A stretch of 64,000 nt of DNA from Odobenus rosmarus divergens (taxonomy: Eukaryota; Chordata; Mammalia; Carnivora; Odobenidae): the NCBI RefSeq assembly GCF_000321225.1, contig NW_004451420.1, positions 478,668-542,667 of the forward strand, read 5' to 3'. Position numbers and translations under genes: made by a program. Shown here one piece after another: positions 1 to 33,888 of this stretch (the stretch's first letter is position 1; the number at the start of each line of letters is the position of its first letter). Below the pieces are notes generated by a model that was not told the origin of the DNA, made no database searches, and saw only the letters and a list, made by a program, of their open reading frames with translations.

Positions 1-45
1 AGAAAAGTGATCATTAAATGTTTTCTTCCTTCTCAAATGCTTTAG

Positions 46-1502
46 GTTTGAAGATCAGCTTCAGCAGTGGTTGTCTGCAGACTCAGGAGTGTTTACGCAT
101 TCAACGTCCCTTCCCCTCTACCTTCCTCAGACTCTGGTGTCTCTGCCTCAGACTATTGAACCTGTGATGAAGACAGTGACCGCTACTAGCCCTCAGGTGG
201 GAGGAGAGTACATTTGGCATTTGAATTAGAATTCAAGACTGAGAAAATGGCTGGGAAAAGTAACGTCTCCATTCATCTTATGGTGTTGTGATGACCAATA
301 AATTATCAGGTTAAATAAGATATTTTCCTAAGCTTAATCTGTCAGTGTTATAGAAGCCCAACTAATTCTGTGTTTCTACTTGTGAAATGAAGGGAGAGTG
401 GAATTAAAACATGCTTAAGAACTGAACAGAACCCATAACTGTGCTGGCATGCAGTGAGGGCACTGAGCAGAATAACAAAGGGGACGACAGTGGCTTCTGT
501 TTGTGCACATCATGTCCAAGCCTTGGCATCACCCCGAGCTTCCTTTCTGGGATTAACCTTCCCTGAGGAAAATTAATGAATGAGGAAGATAAGATCACAG
601 ATCTCAGGGGCTCACCCAGGAGTGTCCAGCTGCTCTGTGGCCGAGCTGCTTTTCAAAGCCACACTTGACTGGCTCCAAAGTGTAAGGTCTTTCTACCTCA
701 CCATCCTCCTTCAGTGGTAAAAGAAGCAAAAATAGAGTTTTCATCATAGATACATAATGCTGGACAGGTAGAAGGTCTGCTCCTGGACTGGCTTTAGGAA
801 GCCCTTCAATAGGGGAGAAAAGCAAATTAAGATGACACACTGTTTACATTTATCAGCTTGGCAGATATCTTCAAAATAGTTGTACACTTTGACTTAACAA
901 TTTTGCCCTAAAGAAACTACTATATATAACAAAAGTTAATGTTTTTTTCCTGTTTGTTTGCTTGTTTTTTGTTCACTGTAGTGTTAATCATACTGCATAA
1001 AAAATGGAAACTGAATATCCAGAGATGGGAGTCTGGCTGTTATTACAGGTCATATGATGGAATAGCTCATAGCCCTCCACAGTGGTATTTTATAAAAATA
1101 ATTGACACTGAAAAGTTGCTGATGATACAATCTGAAGGAAACATTCTATATGCAGGTGATACCAGCTGTATGCATATACGTTAGAAGAGGCTGGAAGGAT
1201 GTAGGATAGGTGCCAAGAGGTGTGCTTGTTGAGCCCAGTAGGCCCCAGATGAAGTTTCTAACGTGAGCCAGATCTACTGCCAGAGTATATTTGGGTTCCT
1301 GGATATCCCAAAACTATTTTTAGGTTTTTTTTTATTTAAATAGAACGAAAGGACAGGGGAGCAGCTGCAGTTGTCAGAGGCAGCAGGCACATCTGTGAGC
1401 GAACGGCTGAAGCACCTGGAAAGGCTGGTGCGGAGTTCAAGGGAGGAGGAAGTTGCCTCTGAGCTCCATCTCTCTGCACTGCTAGACATGGTGGACATTT
1501 GA
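46..1502 (+). CDS. MCM3AP: MCM3AP (GANP), last two coding exons, 5' part outside window
   Basis: MCM3AP/GANP is a large nuclear scaffold related to yeast Sac3 that acts in the TREX-2 mRNA export complex at nuclear pores; its C-terminus carries an MCM3-binding and acetylating region. Only the C-terminus is here. The penultimate exon is 46-196, after an AG acceptor at 44-45 and before a GTGGGA donor. The last exon is 1344-1502, after a TTTAAATAG acceptor. The penultimate exon reads in one open frame through [14 protein letters not shown] to ...TATSPQ. The last exon starts at a codon boundary ([12 protein letters not shown]...) and ends ...SALLDMVDI at TGA 1500-1502. These match the known GANP C-terminus closely in my memory of the human protein. 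The intron (197-1343) holds no recognisable repeat. The gene runs into the window from the left and lies upstream of LSS in the same direction, as in human. Identity is secure; the exact donor at 196 is by eye. Confidence 0.93.
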
Positions 1503-1613
1503 GCTCCTGGACCTGAGAGAGGGAAAGTCTCCAGAAGATTTTTGCTTTTACTCAAAATAATGTTATTCTCAGATGCTTGATGCACTGTTGGAAATGTGAT
1601 TATTAATCATGCA

Positions 1614-1619
1614 AATAAA
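1614..1619 (+). promoter_or_regulatory. MCM3AP: Polyadenylation signal of MCM3AP
   Basis: A canonical AATAAA lies 112 bases after the MCM3AP stop codon, in an AT-rich context. It predicts a short 3'UTR of roughly 130 bases. Confidence 0.75.
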
Positions 1620-1699
1620 CATTTGAATGTCTAATGAGGCCTCTTCTAGTTTTCAGAATGAAAGGCTCTTTTCTCCTGGGTAGTGTCTTTGATATTCTT

Positions 1700-1936
1700 T
1701 TTTTTTTTTAATATTTAATTAGATTTATTTCTCAATATTAGCTTTTTTTTTTAAGATTTTATTTATGTATTTGACAGAGAGAGACACAGCGAGAGAGGGA
1801 ACACAAGCAGGGGGAGTGGGAGAGGGAGAAGCAGGCCTCCCGCCGAGCAGGAAGCCCGATGCGGGGCTCGATCCCAGGACCCCGGGATCATGACCCGAGC
1901 TGAAGGCAGACGCTTAACGACTGAGCCACCCAGGCA
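1700..1936 (-). repeat. CAN-SINE (tRNA-derived carnivore SINE), with extra AT-rich tail
   Basis: Antisense copy: the poly-T side is on the left, the purine-rich GAGAGAGAC body is in the middle and the tRNA-like head (GAGCCACCCAGG) is on the right. A 16-base target-site duplication, TGTCTTTGATATTCTT, sits at 1684-1699 and 1937-1952. The duplication also encloses about 45 bases of extra AT-rich sequence plus a second T-run (1700-1748). Confidence 0.9.
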
Positions 1937-2918
1937 TGTCTTTGATATTCTTATGTTTCATCTCCTCAGACTGTCACCCATCAACATACGCTCTGAGGGC
2001 GTTTGCAGCTTACATTTCTGTGTGTCATTCATTGTCACAGCAAAGTTGCAGTCACTGATGTGCCAGACATCACCAGTACAGGGACGAATAAAGCACAGGA
2101 ACTGTGCTTGCCAGGCCCACCTCACTCACATCTGAGAGAGCCAACTGTGTATGTACCTAGGAATCTGAGGATGTGCATGGGGCATGTCCCTGCACTGGAA
2201 GCAGGGGGAGACAAAAGGATTAGGTGGAGGAGACAGCAGGATTCCTGGAGAGAAGTGCAGGGTGTAGCTGGGGAGAATGTGATGTAGCTGCGAGGATATG
2301 ATGAAAACCTGCAGGTGCCAGCTTGGTGGTGCTGCCAAGTGAGGACGTAGGCCAGACCACAGAGACCCTTGCTGCCTTATTCTGCGTGCTGTGGGAATCC
2401 ACGGTTGGAGGAAAGTGGTTTGGTCACATTTTTTTTTTTTTCCTGTCTACAACAATCTTTATTTTTCTCAAGTTAGATTGCAGACTTTATTTTTTTTTTT
2501 TGCTTTAAATTTAAAAAAAAATTAACGTATTCTTTTCAGCGGTAGAAGTCAGTGATTCATCATCAGTCTTATATGATACCCAGTGCTCATTACAGTTCGT
2601 GCCCTCCTTAATGTTCAGCACACAGTCACCCCATTCCCCCAGCAACCCTTAGTTTGTTTCCTTTGATTAAGAATCTCTTACGGTTTGTCTCCCTCTCCGA
2701 TTTCATCTTCCTTTATTTTTTCCTCTCTTCCCCTATGATCCTCTGTTTTGTTTCTTAAATTCCACATACGAGTGAGATCATATAATTGTCTGTCTCTGAT
2801 TGACTTATTTCACTTAGCATAATACCCTTTGGTTCCATCCACATTGTTGCAGAAGGCAAGATTTCATTTTTTTTTGATGGCTGAGTAGTATTCCATTGTG
2901 TATATATACTACATCTTT

Positions 2919-3126
2919 TTTTTTTTTTAAAGATTTTTATTTATTTATTTATTTGAGACAGAGAGAATGAGAGAGAGAGAGAGAGTACATGAGAGGGGGG
3001 AGGGTCAGAGGGAGAAGCAGACTCTCTGCCAAGCAGGGAGCCTAATGCGGAACTCGATCCAGGGACTCCTGGATCATGACCTGAGCCGAAGGCAGTCGCT
3101 TAACCAACTGAGCCACCCAGGCGCCC
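2919..3126 (-). repeat. CAN-SINE inserted in L1
   Basis: Antisense SINE with a T-run on the left, (GA)n body and GAGCCACCCAGGCGCCC head on the right. It is flanked by the 16-base duplication TATATACTACATCTTT (2903-2918 and 3127-3142). The L1 sequence resumes cleanly after it. Confidence 0.93.
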
Positions 3127-3290
3127 TATATACTACATCTTTATCCATTTATCTGTCGATGGACATCGAGGCTCTTTCCGTAGTTTGGCTATTGTGGACA
3201 TTGCTGCTATAAACACTGGGGTGCAGGTGCCCCTTTGGATCACTACGTTTGTATCTTTGGGGTAGATACCCAGTAGGGCAATTGCTGGAT

Positions 3291-3410
3291 GGTAGGGCAC
3301 CTCTATTTTAAACTTTTTGAGAAACCTCCATATTGTTTTCCAGAGTGGTTGGTAAGGCACCTCTATATTCAGCTTTTTGAGAAACCTCCATACTGTTTTC
3401 CAGAGTGGCA
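3291..3410. repeat. 60-bp tandem duplication inside L1
   Basis: Two adjacent copies (3291-3350 and 3351-3410), each running from GGTA(G/A)GGCACCTCTAT to CCAGAGTGG. Carnivore L1 normally has this stretch once, so the duplication occurred in this copy or its source. Confidence 0.8.
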
Positions 3411-4390
3411 TTCCCACCAGCAGTGTAAGAGGGTTCCCCTTTCTCCGAATCCTCACCAACATTTGTTGTTTCCTGACTTGTTAATTTTAGCCATTCTAAC
3501 TGGTGTGAGATAGTATCTCATTGTGGTTTTGATTTATATTTCCCTGCTGCTGAGTGGTGTGGAGCATTTTCTCATGTGTCTGTTGGCCATTTGGATGTCT
3601 TTGGAGAAATATCTGTTCATATCTTCTGTCCACTTCTTGACTGGATTATTTGTTTTTTTTGGGTGTTGAGTTTGATAAGTTCTTTATAGATTTTGGATAC
3701 TAGCCCATTATCTGCTAAGGCATTTGCAAATATCTTCTCATTCTCATTCTATCAGCCCCATTCTGTGGGCTGTTTTGGTTTTGTTGACTGTTTTCTTTGC
3801 TGTGTAAAAGCTTTTTATCTTTTTTTTTTTAATTTTTTATTGTTGTGTTAATCACCATACATTACATCATTAGTTTTGGATGTAGTGTTCCATGATTCAT
3901 TGTTTGTGCATAACACCCAGTGCTCCACACAGAACGTGCCCTCTTTAATACCCATCACCAGGCTAACCATCCCCCCACCCCCCTCCCCTCTAGAACCCTC
4001 AGTTTGTTTTTCAGAGTCCATCGTCTCTCATGGTTGGTCTCCCCCTCCGATTTCCCCCCCTTCATTCTTCCCCTCCTATCTTTTTTTTTTCTTAACATAT
4101 ATTGCATTATTTGTTTCAGAGGTACAGATCTGTGATTCAACAGTCTTGCACAATTCACAGCACTCGCCATAGCACATACCCTCCCCAATGTCTATCACCC
4201 AGCCACCCCATCCCTCCCACTCCCCCACCACTCCAGCAACACTCAGTTTGTTTCCTGAGATTAAGAATTCCTCATATCAGTGAGGTCATATGATACATGT
4301 CTTTCTCTGATTGACTTATTTCGCTCAGCATAACACCCTCCAGTTCCATCCACGTTGTTGCAAATGGCAAGATCTGGTCACATATTCTTT

Positions 4391-4554
4391 GTATTTATTT
4401 GAAATAGCGATCGAGAGAGCAGGAGCAGGGGAGTAGAGGGAGAGGTAGAAGAAGGCTCCCTGCTGATCAGGAAGCCCGATGTGGGGCTTGATCCCAGGAC
4501 CCTGGGATCATGACCCGAGCTGAAGGCAGACGCTTAACTGACTGAGCCACCCGC
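4391..4554 (-). repeat. CAN-SINE, diverged
   Basis: Antisense SINE ending GACTGAGCCACCCG. It is flanked by CACATATTCTTT (4379-4390) and CACATACTCTTT (4555-4566), a target-site duplication with one mismatch. Confidence 0.85.
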
Positions 4555-5050
4555 CACATACTCTTTTAAAAATGGCATATGGGGATGGTCAGCAAGACAA
4601 GGAAGGAATCTTGAAAGGGGTGCTGCAGCCATCTAGGTGAAAAAGGAAGGGTATAGTCCTGAGTTTGCTAGCAGTTAGTTTGAAAGACGGATAAATTTGA
4701 GCCATCTACAGAGAGAGGCCTTGTTTTTACATTTACTTGTTTTTCTATGTTCTTAATACTACTTTACCCAAAACTTTCTGCCTTAAGTGTAAAGCTCTTC
4801 TAACACTATCATGTGCATCAGGTAATGTGCTAGTTCTACTTTCTTATGGAGAAACCCACTGGGAAACACCCATTTTTCTGCCACAGCATGGACATTTCCT
4901 GGATTCTCAGTCTTGTATTTTCCTCTTCCTTTTCTCGCTTTCTCATTTTGATGGAGCCTGTTTTCTAGCAGCTTTCTGAGCTTGCATATCTTGTCTTTAT
5001 TTCTACCCTTAATGGAAATGGAATTTTAGGTTGGTAACCATTCCCCTATG

Positions 5051-5249
5051 TTTTTTTTTTTTTTAAAGATTTTATTTATTTATTTGAGAGAGAGAGAATG
5101 AGAGATAGCACAAGAGAGGGAAGAGGGTCAGAGGGAGAAGCAGACTCCCTGCTGAGCAGGGAGCCCGATGCGGGACTCGATCCCGGGACTCCAGGATCAT
5201 GACCTGAGCCGAAGGCAGTCGCTCAACCAACTGAGCCACCCAGGCGCCC
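5051..5249 (-). repeat. CAN-SINE
   Basis: Full-length antisense SINE: T-run, TTATTTATTTGAGAGAGAG, then a head ending GAGCCACCCAGGCGCCC. It is close to the copies at 2919 and 8285, so it is relatively young. Confidence 0.92.
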
Positions 5250-5384
5250 TTGTTTTTTGTTGCTGGAAGTTTTACAAATTATCTCTGCCCCTGGTGTTCT
5301 TAAATTTCTCAACAACATGCTTGATGCATTGGTCCTCCTCCCCTGTTACCCAAATTGTGCTGAGCACATAGTAGTGCTTTTTTC

Positions 5385-5860
5385 TTTAGTGTTACTGCTG
5401 TGTGACAAACTACCCCAAACATACATAGTAGCTTAAATTTGGGAAGGATTTGGCTCGGCAGTTTTCTCTTGGGATTTTTCATATAGTTGCAGTCAAGTAT
5501 TAGCAGGGGGCTGCAGTCACCTGAAAGCTTGACTAGGTTGGGTGTCCAAGACAAGTTCATTCACATGGCTGGCAGGTGATGTTGCACTGTCGGCTGGGGG
5601 AACAGCTGGGGCTTTCAACCTGAGTCACCAATATGTGACCTCACTATGTGGCTTGACTTACTCATAGCCAGGTGGCCTCAGGGTAGTGAAACTTCTTACA
5701 TGGAATCCCAGGGCTCCAAGTGCAAGGGCCCTAGTGAGCAAAATGCAAGCCCAGCTTTGGAACTCATGCAGGATAACTTTCATAGCACTGTATTATAAGC
5801 ATGTGGTTAGAGATGCAAGGGATGGGACACAGATACCATTTATCAATGGGGATGAATGTT
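5385..5860. repeat. Ancient interspersed repeat, class uncertain
   Basis: The stretch contains wording typical of old mammalian repeats: TGTGTGACAAACTACCCCAAAC at the start, then GCAGGGGGCTGCAGTCACC. It resembles a MaLR/MLT-type LTR or a DNA element, but I cannot assign it without a library search. Confidence 0.45.
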
Positions 5861-5914
5861 AAGATCATACTGTATAAGAGCATGAGAGATGGGAGATGTT
5901 ACAGGAATCTTTTG

Positions 5915-6060
5915 TTTTAGAGAGAGAGAGGATGCCAAGCAGGCTCCACGCCTAGTGCAGAGCCTGTTGTAGGGCTCGATCTCACAACCCTGAGATCATG
6001 ACCTAGGCTAAAATCAAGTGTTGGATGCTCAACTAGTCAACTAAGCCACCAGGGCACCCC
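5915..6060 (-). repeat. CAN-SINE, old and shortened
   Basis: Antisense SINE with a diverged head ending AAGCCACCAGGGCACCCC. The body is short and the poly-T side is mostly lost. Confidence 0.8.
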
Positions 6061-6229
6061 AGCAGGAATCTTTGGAAAACAATCTGCCATGCTTTTTCAG
6101 TCTGGAAAATTATCCACCTATGCTGGAGTTTTTTGAAATTATTTAATATATTCTTCGCCTCCACTGTTTCCCTTTGGAACTCCTAATATTTAGATGTTTG
6201 ACAACCTGGATTAATCCTCTAATTTTCTT

Positions 6230-6420
6230 TCTTTCTTTTTTTTTTTAAAGATTTTATTTATTTGAGAGAGAGAGAGCACAAGCTGGGGTGGGGGGGGGGA
6301 GGCAGAGGGAGAAGACTCCCTGCTGAGTGGGAAGCCTGATGCAGGGCTCGATCCTAGGACCTTGGATCATGACCTGAGCTGAAGGCAGATGCTTAACTGA
6401 CTGAGCCACCCAGGTGCCCC
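6230..6420 (-). repeat. CAN-SINE
   Basis: Antisense SINE flanked by a perfect 16-base duplication, ATCCTCTAATTTTCTT, at 6214-6229 and 6422-6437. It includes a short G-run in the body. Confidence 0.92.
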
Positions 6421-6589
6421 GATCCTCTAATTTTCTTCTCTCCTTTATTTTTTATATCTTTATTTTTTAACCTCCTACCCTAAAATCTCCCTATTTTATC
6501 TTCCTATTCTAGTGACTTTTAAAATCTGTTGCCGTATTTTTTATTCCTGAGTCTTTTTTCTTAATGTTTCTTATTTATTTGAATCTTGT

Positions 6590-6790
6590 CCATTCTTTTA
6601 TTCAGTATATATTTTTGGAATGTTTACTATGTGCTAGGCATTATTCCAGGTGCTGGGGATATGGCAACAAACAAATTTCAGCCCTCACAGGGCTTGTATT
6701 TTAGCGGGGAGATATGCAATAAACAAGATAAATATGCAAATTGTTTGGTATGCTAATTGGTAGTAAGCAATGAGGAAAATAAGGGAGGGA
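6590..6790. repeat. LINE-2-like 3' end fragment
   Basis: The words TTTACTATGTGCTAGGCATT, GGTGCTGGGGATATGGCAAC and GAGATATGCAATAAACAAG match the ancient mammalian L2 3' region as I remember it. Confidence 0.6.
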
Positions 6791-7576
6791 AAGAGTGTCA
6801 GATGGTTCTTGTTCCATGGGTACAACATCCTACCTCTGTGAGGACATGTTTTTGTCAAAGTCCTTTTCCACACCTTGCACCATGTCCATTTCTCAAAATT
6901 TCCTTTTTTGGTGTGTTTTGTTGTCTTTCTTCATAGAGGCTTTCCTCAAATGTCTGGCTTATGTTCATGATGGGGCTCTGAGGAGCTTGTTGGAAGCTCT
7001 GTGTCAATGGTTACAGCCTGCCAGCTGATAGGCTTCTCCACTTACCCACTGGGTCTCAGATGCCAATGTTTGCAGGTCTTTTGGGGCCATTTGCTCCAGA
7101 AAAATCCTCTTCTTACTGCCCAAAGTTGTATGGCTAAGTGGAAGAAGCAGGACTGGGCTCCTCCACGAATGTAAGGCTTTTACTCATACCCCATTTTCAG
7201 TGGCCCTCAGCTGTGTTTGGTTCCTGAGTTCATACCTGCTCTGACTGAATACAATTCAGTTGTGACAAGACAACTTACTGGTGACTGATAAGAGCAATCT
7301 TAGGAAATGTGAAGAGAAAAGGCTGGTGGCAGAGTTTTCTTTCTTTTTTTTTCAGGGGAAGGGATCTATCCTACTGCTTATTCAAAGGTCTTCCATTTTC
7401 CGCACCTTTCTTGGGTTCATTAGCAAGAATGGTCTCTTCTTGATGGCCTCACCCCAATATATGGGTTTCAGCTTTCCTCTGGCTTGCTAAGTTGGTTTTC
7501 CCTCCTTACATCACAGCCTCTAGAATTTTGTTGATCTCTTAGTTTCCTGGTACCTCCTCTCCTGTTCTTAAACTGT

Positions 7577-7780
7577 GAGTTATTTTTTTAAAGATTTTTT
7601 TTATTTGACAGAGAGAGAGAGAGAGACAGCGAGAGCAGGAACACAAGCAGGGGGAGTGGGAGAGGGAGAAGCAGGCTCCCCGCCAAGCAGGGAACCCGAT
7701 GCGGGGCTCGATCCCAGGACCCTGGGATCATGACCTCAGCCGAAGGCAGACGCTTAACGACTGAGCCACTCAGGTGCCCC
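7577..7780 (-). repeat. CAN-SINE
   Basis: Full antisense SINE, ...ATGCGGGGCTCGATCCCAGG... with a GAGCCACTCAGGTGCCCC head. No clear target-site duplication was found. Confidence 0.9.
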
Positions 7781-8284
7781 TATCTTTTATTACTTGATGT
7801 AAGTAGAGCTTGGATGGGAAATGGAAGCCAATGCCTGTGCTCAGTCTGACATGTTTAACTGGAAATTTCCCCCTTAAAAAAACCAAAACTCTGCCACCAG
7901 TGTTTTGTCTTCACATTTCCTAAGATTCTTCTTATCAGTCACCAGTAGGTTGTCCTGCCACATCTAATCATCAGTTCTCAGACCTCATTGTACAATCCCT
8001 CCAAAACCGCTACACAGACCCCCATGTCTTCACTTTGCTTCCCTGACTCCACATTCCTCTGGTTTTTCTCCTGTTTCTCTGGCCACTCCTCTTCTGAACT
8101 GGAAACTATTGGTGCCACAGGGCTCATCCTGAAAATCTTTTCTTTGGAATACTCATTCTCTAGTTGATCTTGTCCAATCTTATGTTTTCAAATATCACCT
8201 AAAAATAGGTAACTCTTAAATTCCTCTCTCTAGCCTTGTCCTCTCTTGAACACCAGCCCACTCCAATGTACCTACTTGCATGTC

Positions 8285-8470
8285 TAATGAATTTTATTTA
8301 TTTGAGAGAGAATAAGAGAGAGAGAGAGAGCATGAGGCGGGGAGGGTCAGAGGGAGAAGCAGACTCCCCGCCCCGCAGGGAGCCTGATGCGGGACTCGAT
8401 CCCGGGACTCCAGGATCATGACCTGAGCCGGAGGCAGTCACTTAACCAACTGAGCCACCCAGGCGCCCCG
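8285..8470 (-). repeat. CAN-SINE
   Basis: Full antisense SINE with an unusually short T-rich side (AATTTTATTTATTTGAGAG) and an intact GAGCCACCCAGGCGCCCC head. Confidence 0.9.
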
Positions 8471-9436
8471 ATCATCTCTGTTTTAAAGTATCCCCAATCT
8501 AAGTTGAAATTTTCCCCAACACCTTCTCTACTTTTGTAAATGACACCATCCTATGCCTAGTTGTTCATGCCAAAAACTTCAGTCTTTTGTATCCAGTTCA
8601 TTGAACAAGCTGGGATTGGTAGGGAACATTATTTTCTCCCATGACTGTCTCTAGAAACTCTTTATCAGTGAATTCTCAGACGGATTTTTACAACCTTTTC
8701 CTTTCCAAGATACTAAAAAAACCCAAAATTATTTTGCTCATAAAAGGTCCAGTACAGTAAAGTATCAAAACTCAAACTGTGCTCCAGTTGGAACCTCTTT
8801 CCTCCCCTGGGTTTGCCAGACTCCGGGTTTGAGCTGTCCATGTAGGCTGGAGCCCTAATTCCAACCTAATTCTTTGAGTTCAGAGACAAACTTCCAATCT
8901 GTTTTCTGCTCCCAGGGAAGGATGGATTGCTGACTTTGGGAGCACAGACAGGGCCAGGTGTGCTCGGGCTTCTGCGGCCCGCAGCCTGGTGGGCATCTTC
9001 TCATGCACACTTTGCTGCACGGCCTGGAGGCTGCGGCGGGCCAGAGGCTGGGAGAGAGATTGATTTCGCGGTGGGTCAGAGTTGCCCTCTTGATGGCCGA
9101 TGTCAGGCGTGTCTTCCAAACTAGCTTTTTATCTGTGGAAGGCTGGTATTCTGGTACCCTCTTACTGCCGTGCCACCGTCGGCGGCTTCCGAACGAGGAC
9201 AGGAAGAGGCAAGCTCCTGACTGGCCCCGTCTAAAGTCCCGGTATTCCGTTGAAGGGAAGGCTGCGTGCTTCCCGGGCGCGGGCAGGCCTGGAGGGCCGG
9301 GAGCACAGACACCCCCCGGAGCGCTCGCGGCCTGCCGTCAGGGCTTCCGCCGGCGCCCTCCGTGGCCGTGTGGGCACTGCTTCCTCCAGCACAGGCTCCC
9401 AGCGCGCCGCTCAGCCCGGGTCCCCGGGGCGCGCCG

Positions 9437-9486
9437 AGGCCCCGCCCCCGCTGTCCCCTTCAGGCCCCGCCCCCGCTGTCCCCTTC
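9437..9486. repeat. 25-bp tandem repeat with GC boxes, two copies
   Basis: Two perfect adjacent copies of a 25-base unit (9437-9461, 9462-9486). Each holds a CCCCGCCCCC Sp1-type box followed by GCTGTCCCCTTC. Confidence 0.85.
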
Positions 9487-10059
9487 AGGCTCGGCCTCTC
9501 GGTCTCCGCCTTTCTCTCTTCCCTTCACGGTCCACCCCTCTCACGTCTGAGTTTTCCTGGGGCGCCCCCGGACTCCGGGCGCCCCCGCGAGCGGCGGAGA
9601 CTGTCCCTGCCTGGCCCGCCCCGCCCCGGGGCCGCGGGGGCTCGGCCTCCCGACGAGCGTCCCCTGTCGGCTTCCTCTCAGGTCCCCGCCACCGTCCCTC
9701 CTCCTCCGAGGAACCTTCCCACCTCACCGCCCAGCAGCGCCCTCACCCCCAGGCTCCCGTCTTCCCCTCGCGCACTCATCTCCAGCCACCCGGCCTCCTC
9801 CAGCGCACAAGCCCCCCCCCGCGGCCTGAGCCTCTCTCCCAGACCGCCTCTGCCCCCCGGCCTCTGGCGTGCTGCCGGCCGCCTCCGCGCGTCGCCTTAC
9901 GCCGCTTCGGGGCGGACGCGAGCTCCCGGGGTGACTGCAGGCCCCGCCCCGGCCCCGCCCCTGGCTACGGTCCTGCCCAGTCCTCGCCGCCAGCCCGGCC
10001 CCGCCCCGCTCAGACCCCGCCCACGCCACGCCCCCATCGCTCTGGGTCGTCCGGCTCTC

Positions 10060-10233
10060 GACCACTGAGGCGGCCGAGCGCGCCCTGGGCCCGCCTTCGC
10101 GGCGCTCTGATTGGCTGCAGAGGCATCGGCCCACCGCACCCCGCGGGGTCTGCCGAGGCGAGCTGGCGGGGGCCGCGGTCTGGGGCCGGAGGCCTGACCC
10201 GGGGCGCGGGCGGCGTGCGGCGCGGCAGCGGTC
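10060..10233 (+). promoter_or_regulatory. LSS: LSS proximal promoter with NF-Y and SRE-like sites
   Basis: An inverted CCAAT box (ATTGG, 10110-10114, within CTGATTGGCTG) lies about 120 bases upstream of the LSS ATG. Ten bases after it is ATCGGCCCAC (10124-10133), which resembles the sterol response element ATCACCCCAC with two differences. Closely spaced NF-Y and SREBP sites are the known arrangement in cholesterol-synthesis genes. The NF-Y box is clear. The SRE assignment is an inference, and no start site can be read from sequence alone. Confidence 0.55.
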
Positions 10234-32072
<21,839 letters not shown>

Positions 32073-33133
32073 GGGCGCCTGGCAGGTGGGTGGGTGTTGG
32101 GCGCAGGTGTCAGGCAAGTTCCCGTTGGAGCAGCTCGGGTGAGCTGCAGGAGCCCTGCCCAGGGGCCCAGTGCCCGTCACCACCCACTTCTGCATGGCGG
32201 GGCCAGGCTTGGGGCAGGGGTGGGGCTGGTAGCTTTAGATACTTGATTTTCAGGATAGGTTTAGTTCTTAGAAGAGCTTGTGGGCTCAGTTGAAGAAAGG
32301 AACAAGCTGAACCATGACCCTGGAGGAGGTGTGGCGTGTTCTGCAGCACCTGGGCATGGTGCACATCCTCGCTATGGGGCTGGGGGTGCTTTCTTGACCA
32401 ATATCTGAGTTCTTGGAAGAGGGGAACCGTGCCTTGTCTGTCTCCTGCCAGGTGCTGTCCAGAAGCCAGCTTGGCTGGGCTTTTCCCTGTGTCTTCTGTC
32501 TGTGGGGCTGAGGGATGTGACAGCTTTTCCGAACAGCCCAGAGGGAGGCTGGTCCTCCCTGTTCACCCAGGCACCCAGGGCTCAGGAAGGAATGGGGACC
32601 AGACTTGCCAAGTGTCTGTGCCTGCTCAAAGGGGAGCCAGACGTGGCCGCCAGCCCTGCCCTACACCTCAGGCCCACCCATCCTGCATCACGGTCCTGCC
32701 AGTTGTGGGCGCCAGCGTCCTTCTCTCCTGAGTTGATAGCCTCTAGTGTCTGGTGCTGACAGAGGCACAGGCGGGAGGCCAAGCATGGTGAGGGATGAGG
32801 GCTCATGAGTGGTTTGGCGGTTAGCACGGTGGGGCACTGCCGTGTGCTGAGGGCAGCAGAGCAGTCCGTGCAGCTGGCTGGACAGCCTGACGTCCTGGTA
32901 TGTGCTCTGAGCCGAAGTGACGGCCACATTTCCAAGGCAATGCCTCTTCGGTGCTAAACTTTTTAATTCCCTTCTGGCTCTATATCTGTTTGGTTTGATG
33001 TGCATGGATTTGGGGCTCAGGCTGAAAAAACCTGGGTTCTGGACTTGCCTTTGACCTTTGAGAACAAGTGGCTCACATGCTCAGGGCTTCCCCAGGAGTG
33101 TGGCTGTGAGAAGTCACCAGGAGCTTTGATGAG

Positions 33134-33139
33134 AATAAA
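33134..33139 (+). promoter_or_regulatory. LSS: Candidate LSS polyadenylation signal (proximal)
   Basis: AATAAA lies 1.06 kb after the LSS stop codon, which is a plausible 3'UTR length. A second AATAAA lies at 33889-33894. Sequence alone cannot say which one is used. Confidence 0.5.
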
Positions 33140-33888
33140 AGCCAGACCTGGTGTTGCCCCTAGGTCCCCGGCCTGCTTGCCCACCCCAGTGCCCCATCTA
33201 CCTGCTGTTCCTCTGTACCACCTCCTGGACTGGCAGCAGCCCCTGGCTGTGCTTTCTTGGCTGACCATCCTCCATCAGACAGCCAGATGTCTGAGTGCTT
33301 CCCTGCTCCTGCCATTCACTGCCCAGATCCCTGGAGGACCCTCACCGAGACTTTGCACCATGTGGCCTTGACCCTGCAGCTCTCGTGGCCTTGAGTGCTG
33401 TCCCTGACTCTGCTTGGGGCTCGCCTACTTTGGGCCTTGGTCTGAGCCGTTCCTCCACTGACCTCCTCTTGCCCCAGGGTGGTGCTTCTGCTCTGAGCCC
33501 TGCAGGCCTGGGTTGTGTGTGCACATAGATGGCCTGCCGGCTGCACTGGCTGCTGTGCTGTGTGGCATGTAGTGGGTGTTCAGTGGATGTCTGTTGAGTG
33601 TCAGCACTTTTTTCCAGACAGTTTAAATGAGTGTTTGTTTTGGCTGAAGGAACTGTTCAGATCTCTTTTGAAATCTACTGGGTTTGCTCTTGCACTTCTT
33701 TTCTTGGCCCATGTTCTCCACTCACTGGGGCAGCAGGAACCCAGGTGGTGATTTACCACAGTCTGCTCCTTGAAGTGGCCACTGCCCCTGGGAGACTCCC
33801 AGCCATGGCTGGATCACTGGACAGAACATAAGAAATGAAAATCTGCTTTTCTACTGAAAATGTTGTCACTTCTGTGGCCAGCTACCTT

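Larger units (their letters stand above)
2431..4374 (-). mobile_element. Truncated carnivore LINE-1 copies in antisense, two 3' ends joined
   Basis: L1 3'-end sequence lies in antisense orientation. One 3' end begins at about 2431 and runs to about 3815. It shows the ORF2/3'UTR motifs of carnivore L1, such as TTTATCCATTTATCTGTCG. A second 3' end, with its own T-run, spans about 3820-4374. The nonamer TGGTCACAT occurs at 2421-2429 and 4375-4383 and could be the outer target-site duplication. The copy is interrupted by a SINE at 2919-3126 and carries a 60-base internal tandem duplication at 3291-3410. It has no coding capacity. Confidence 0.8.
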
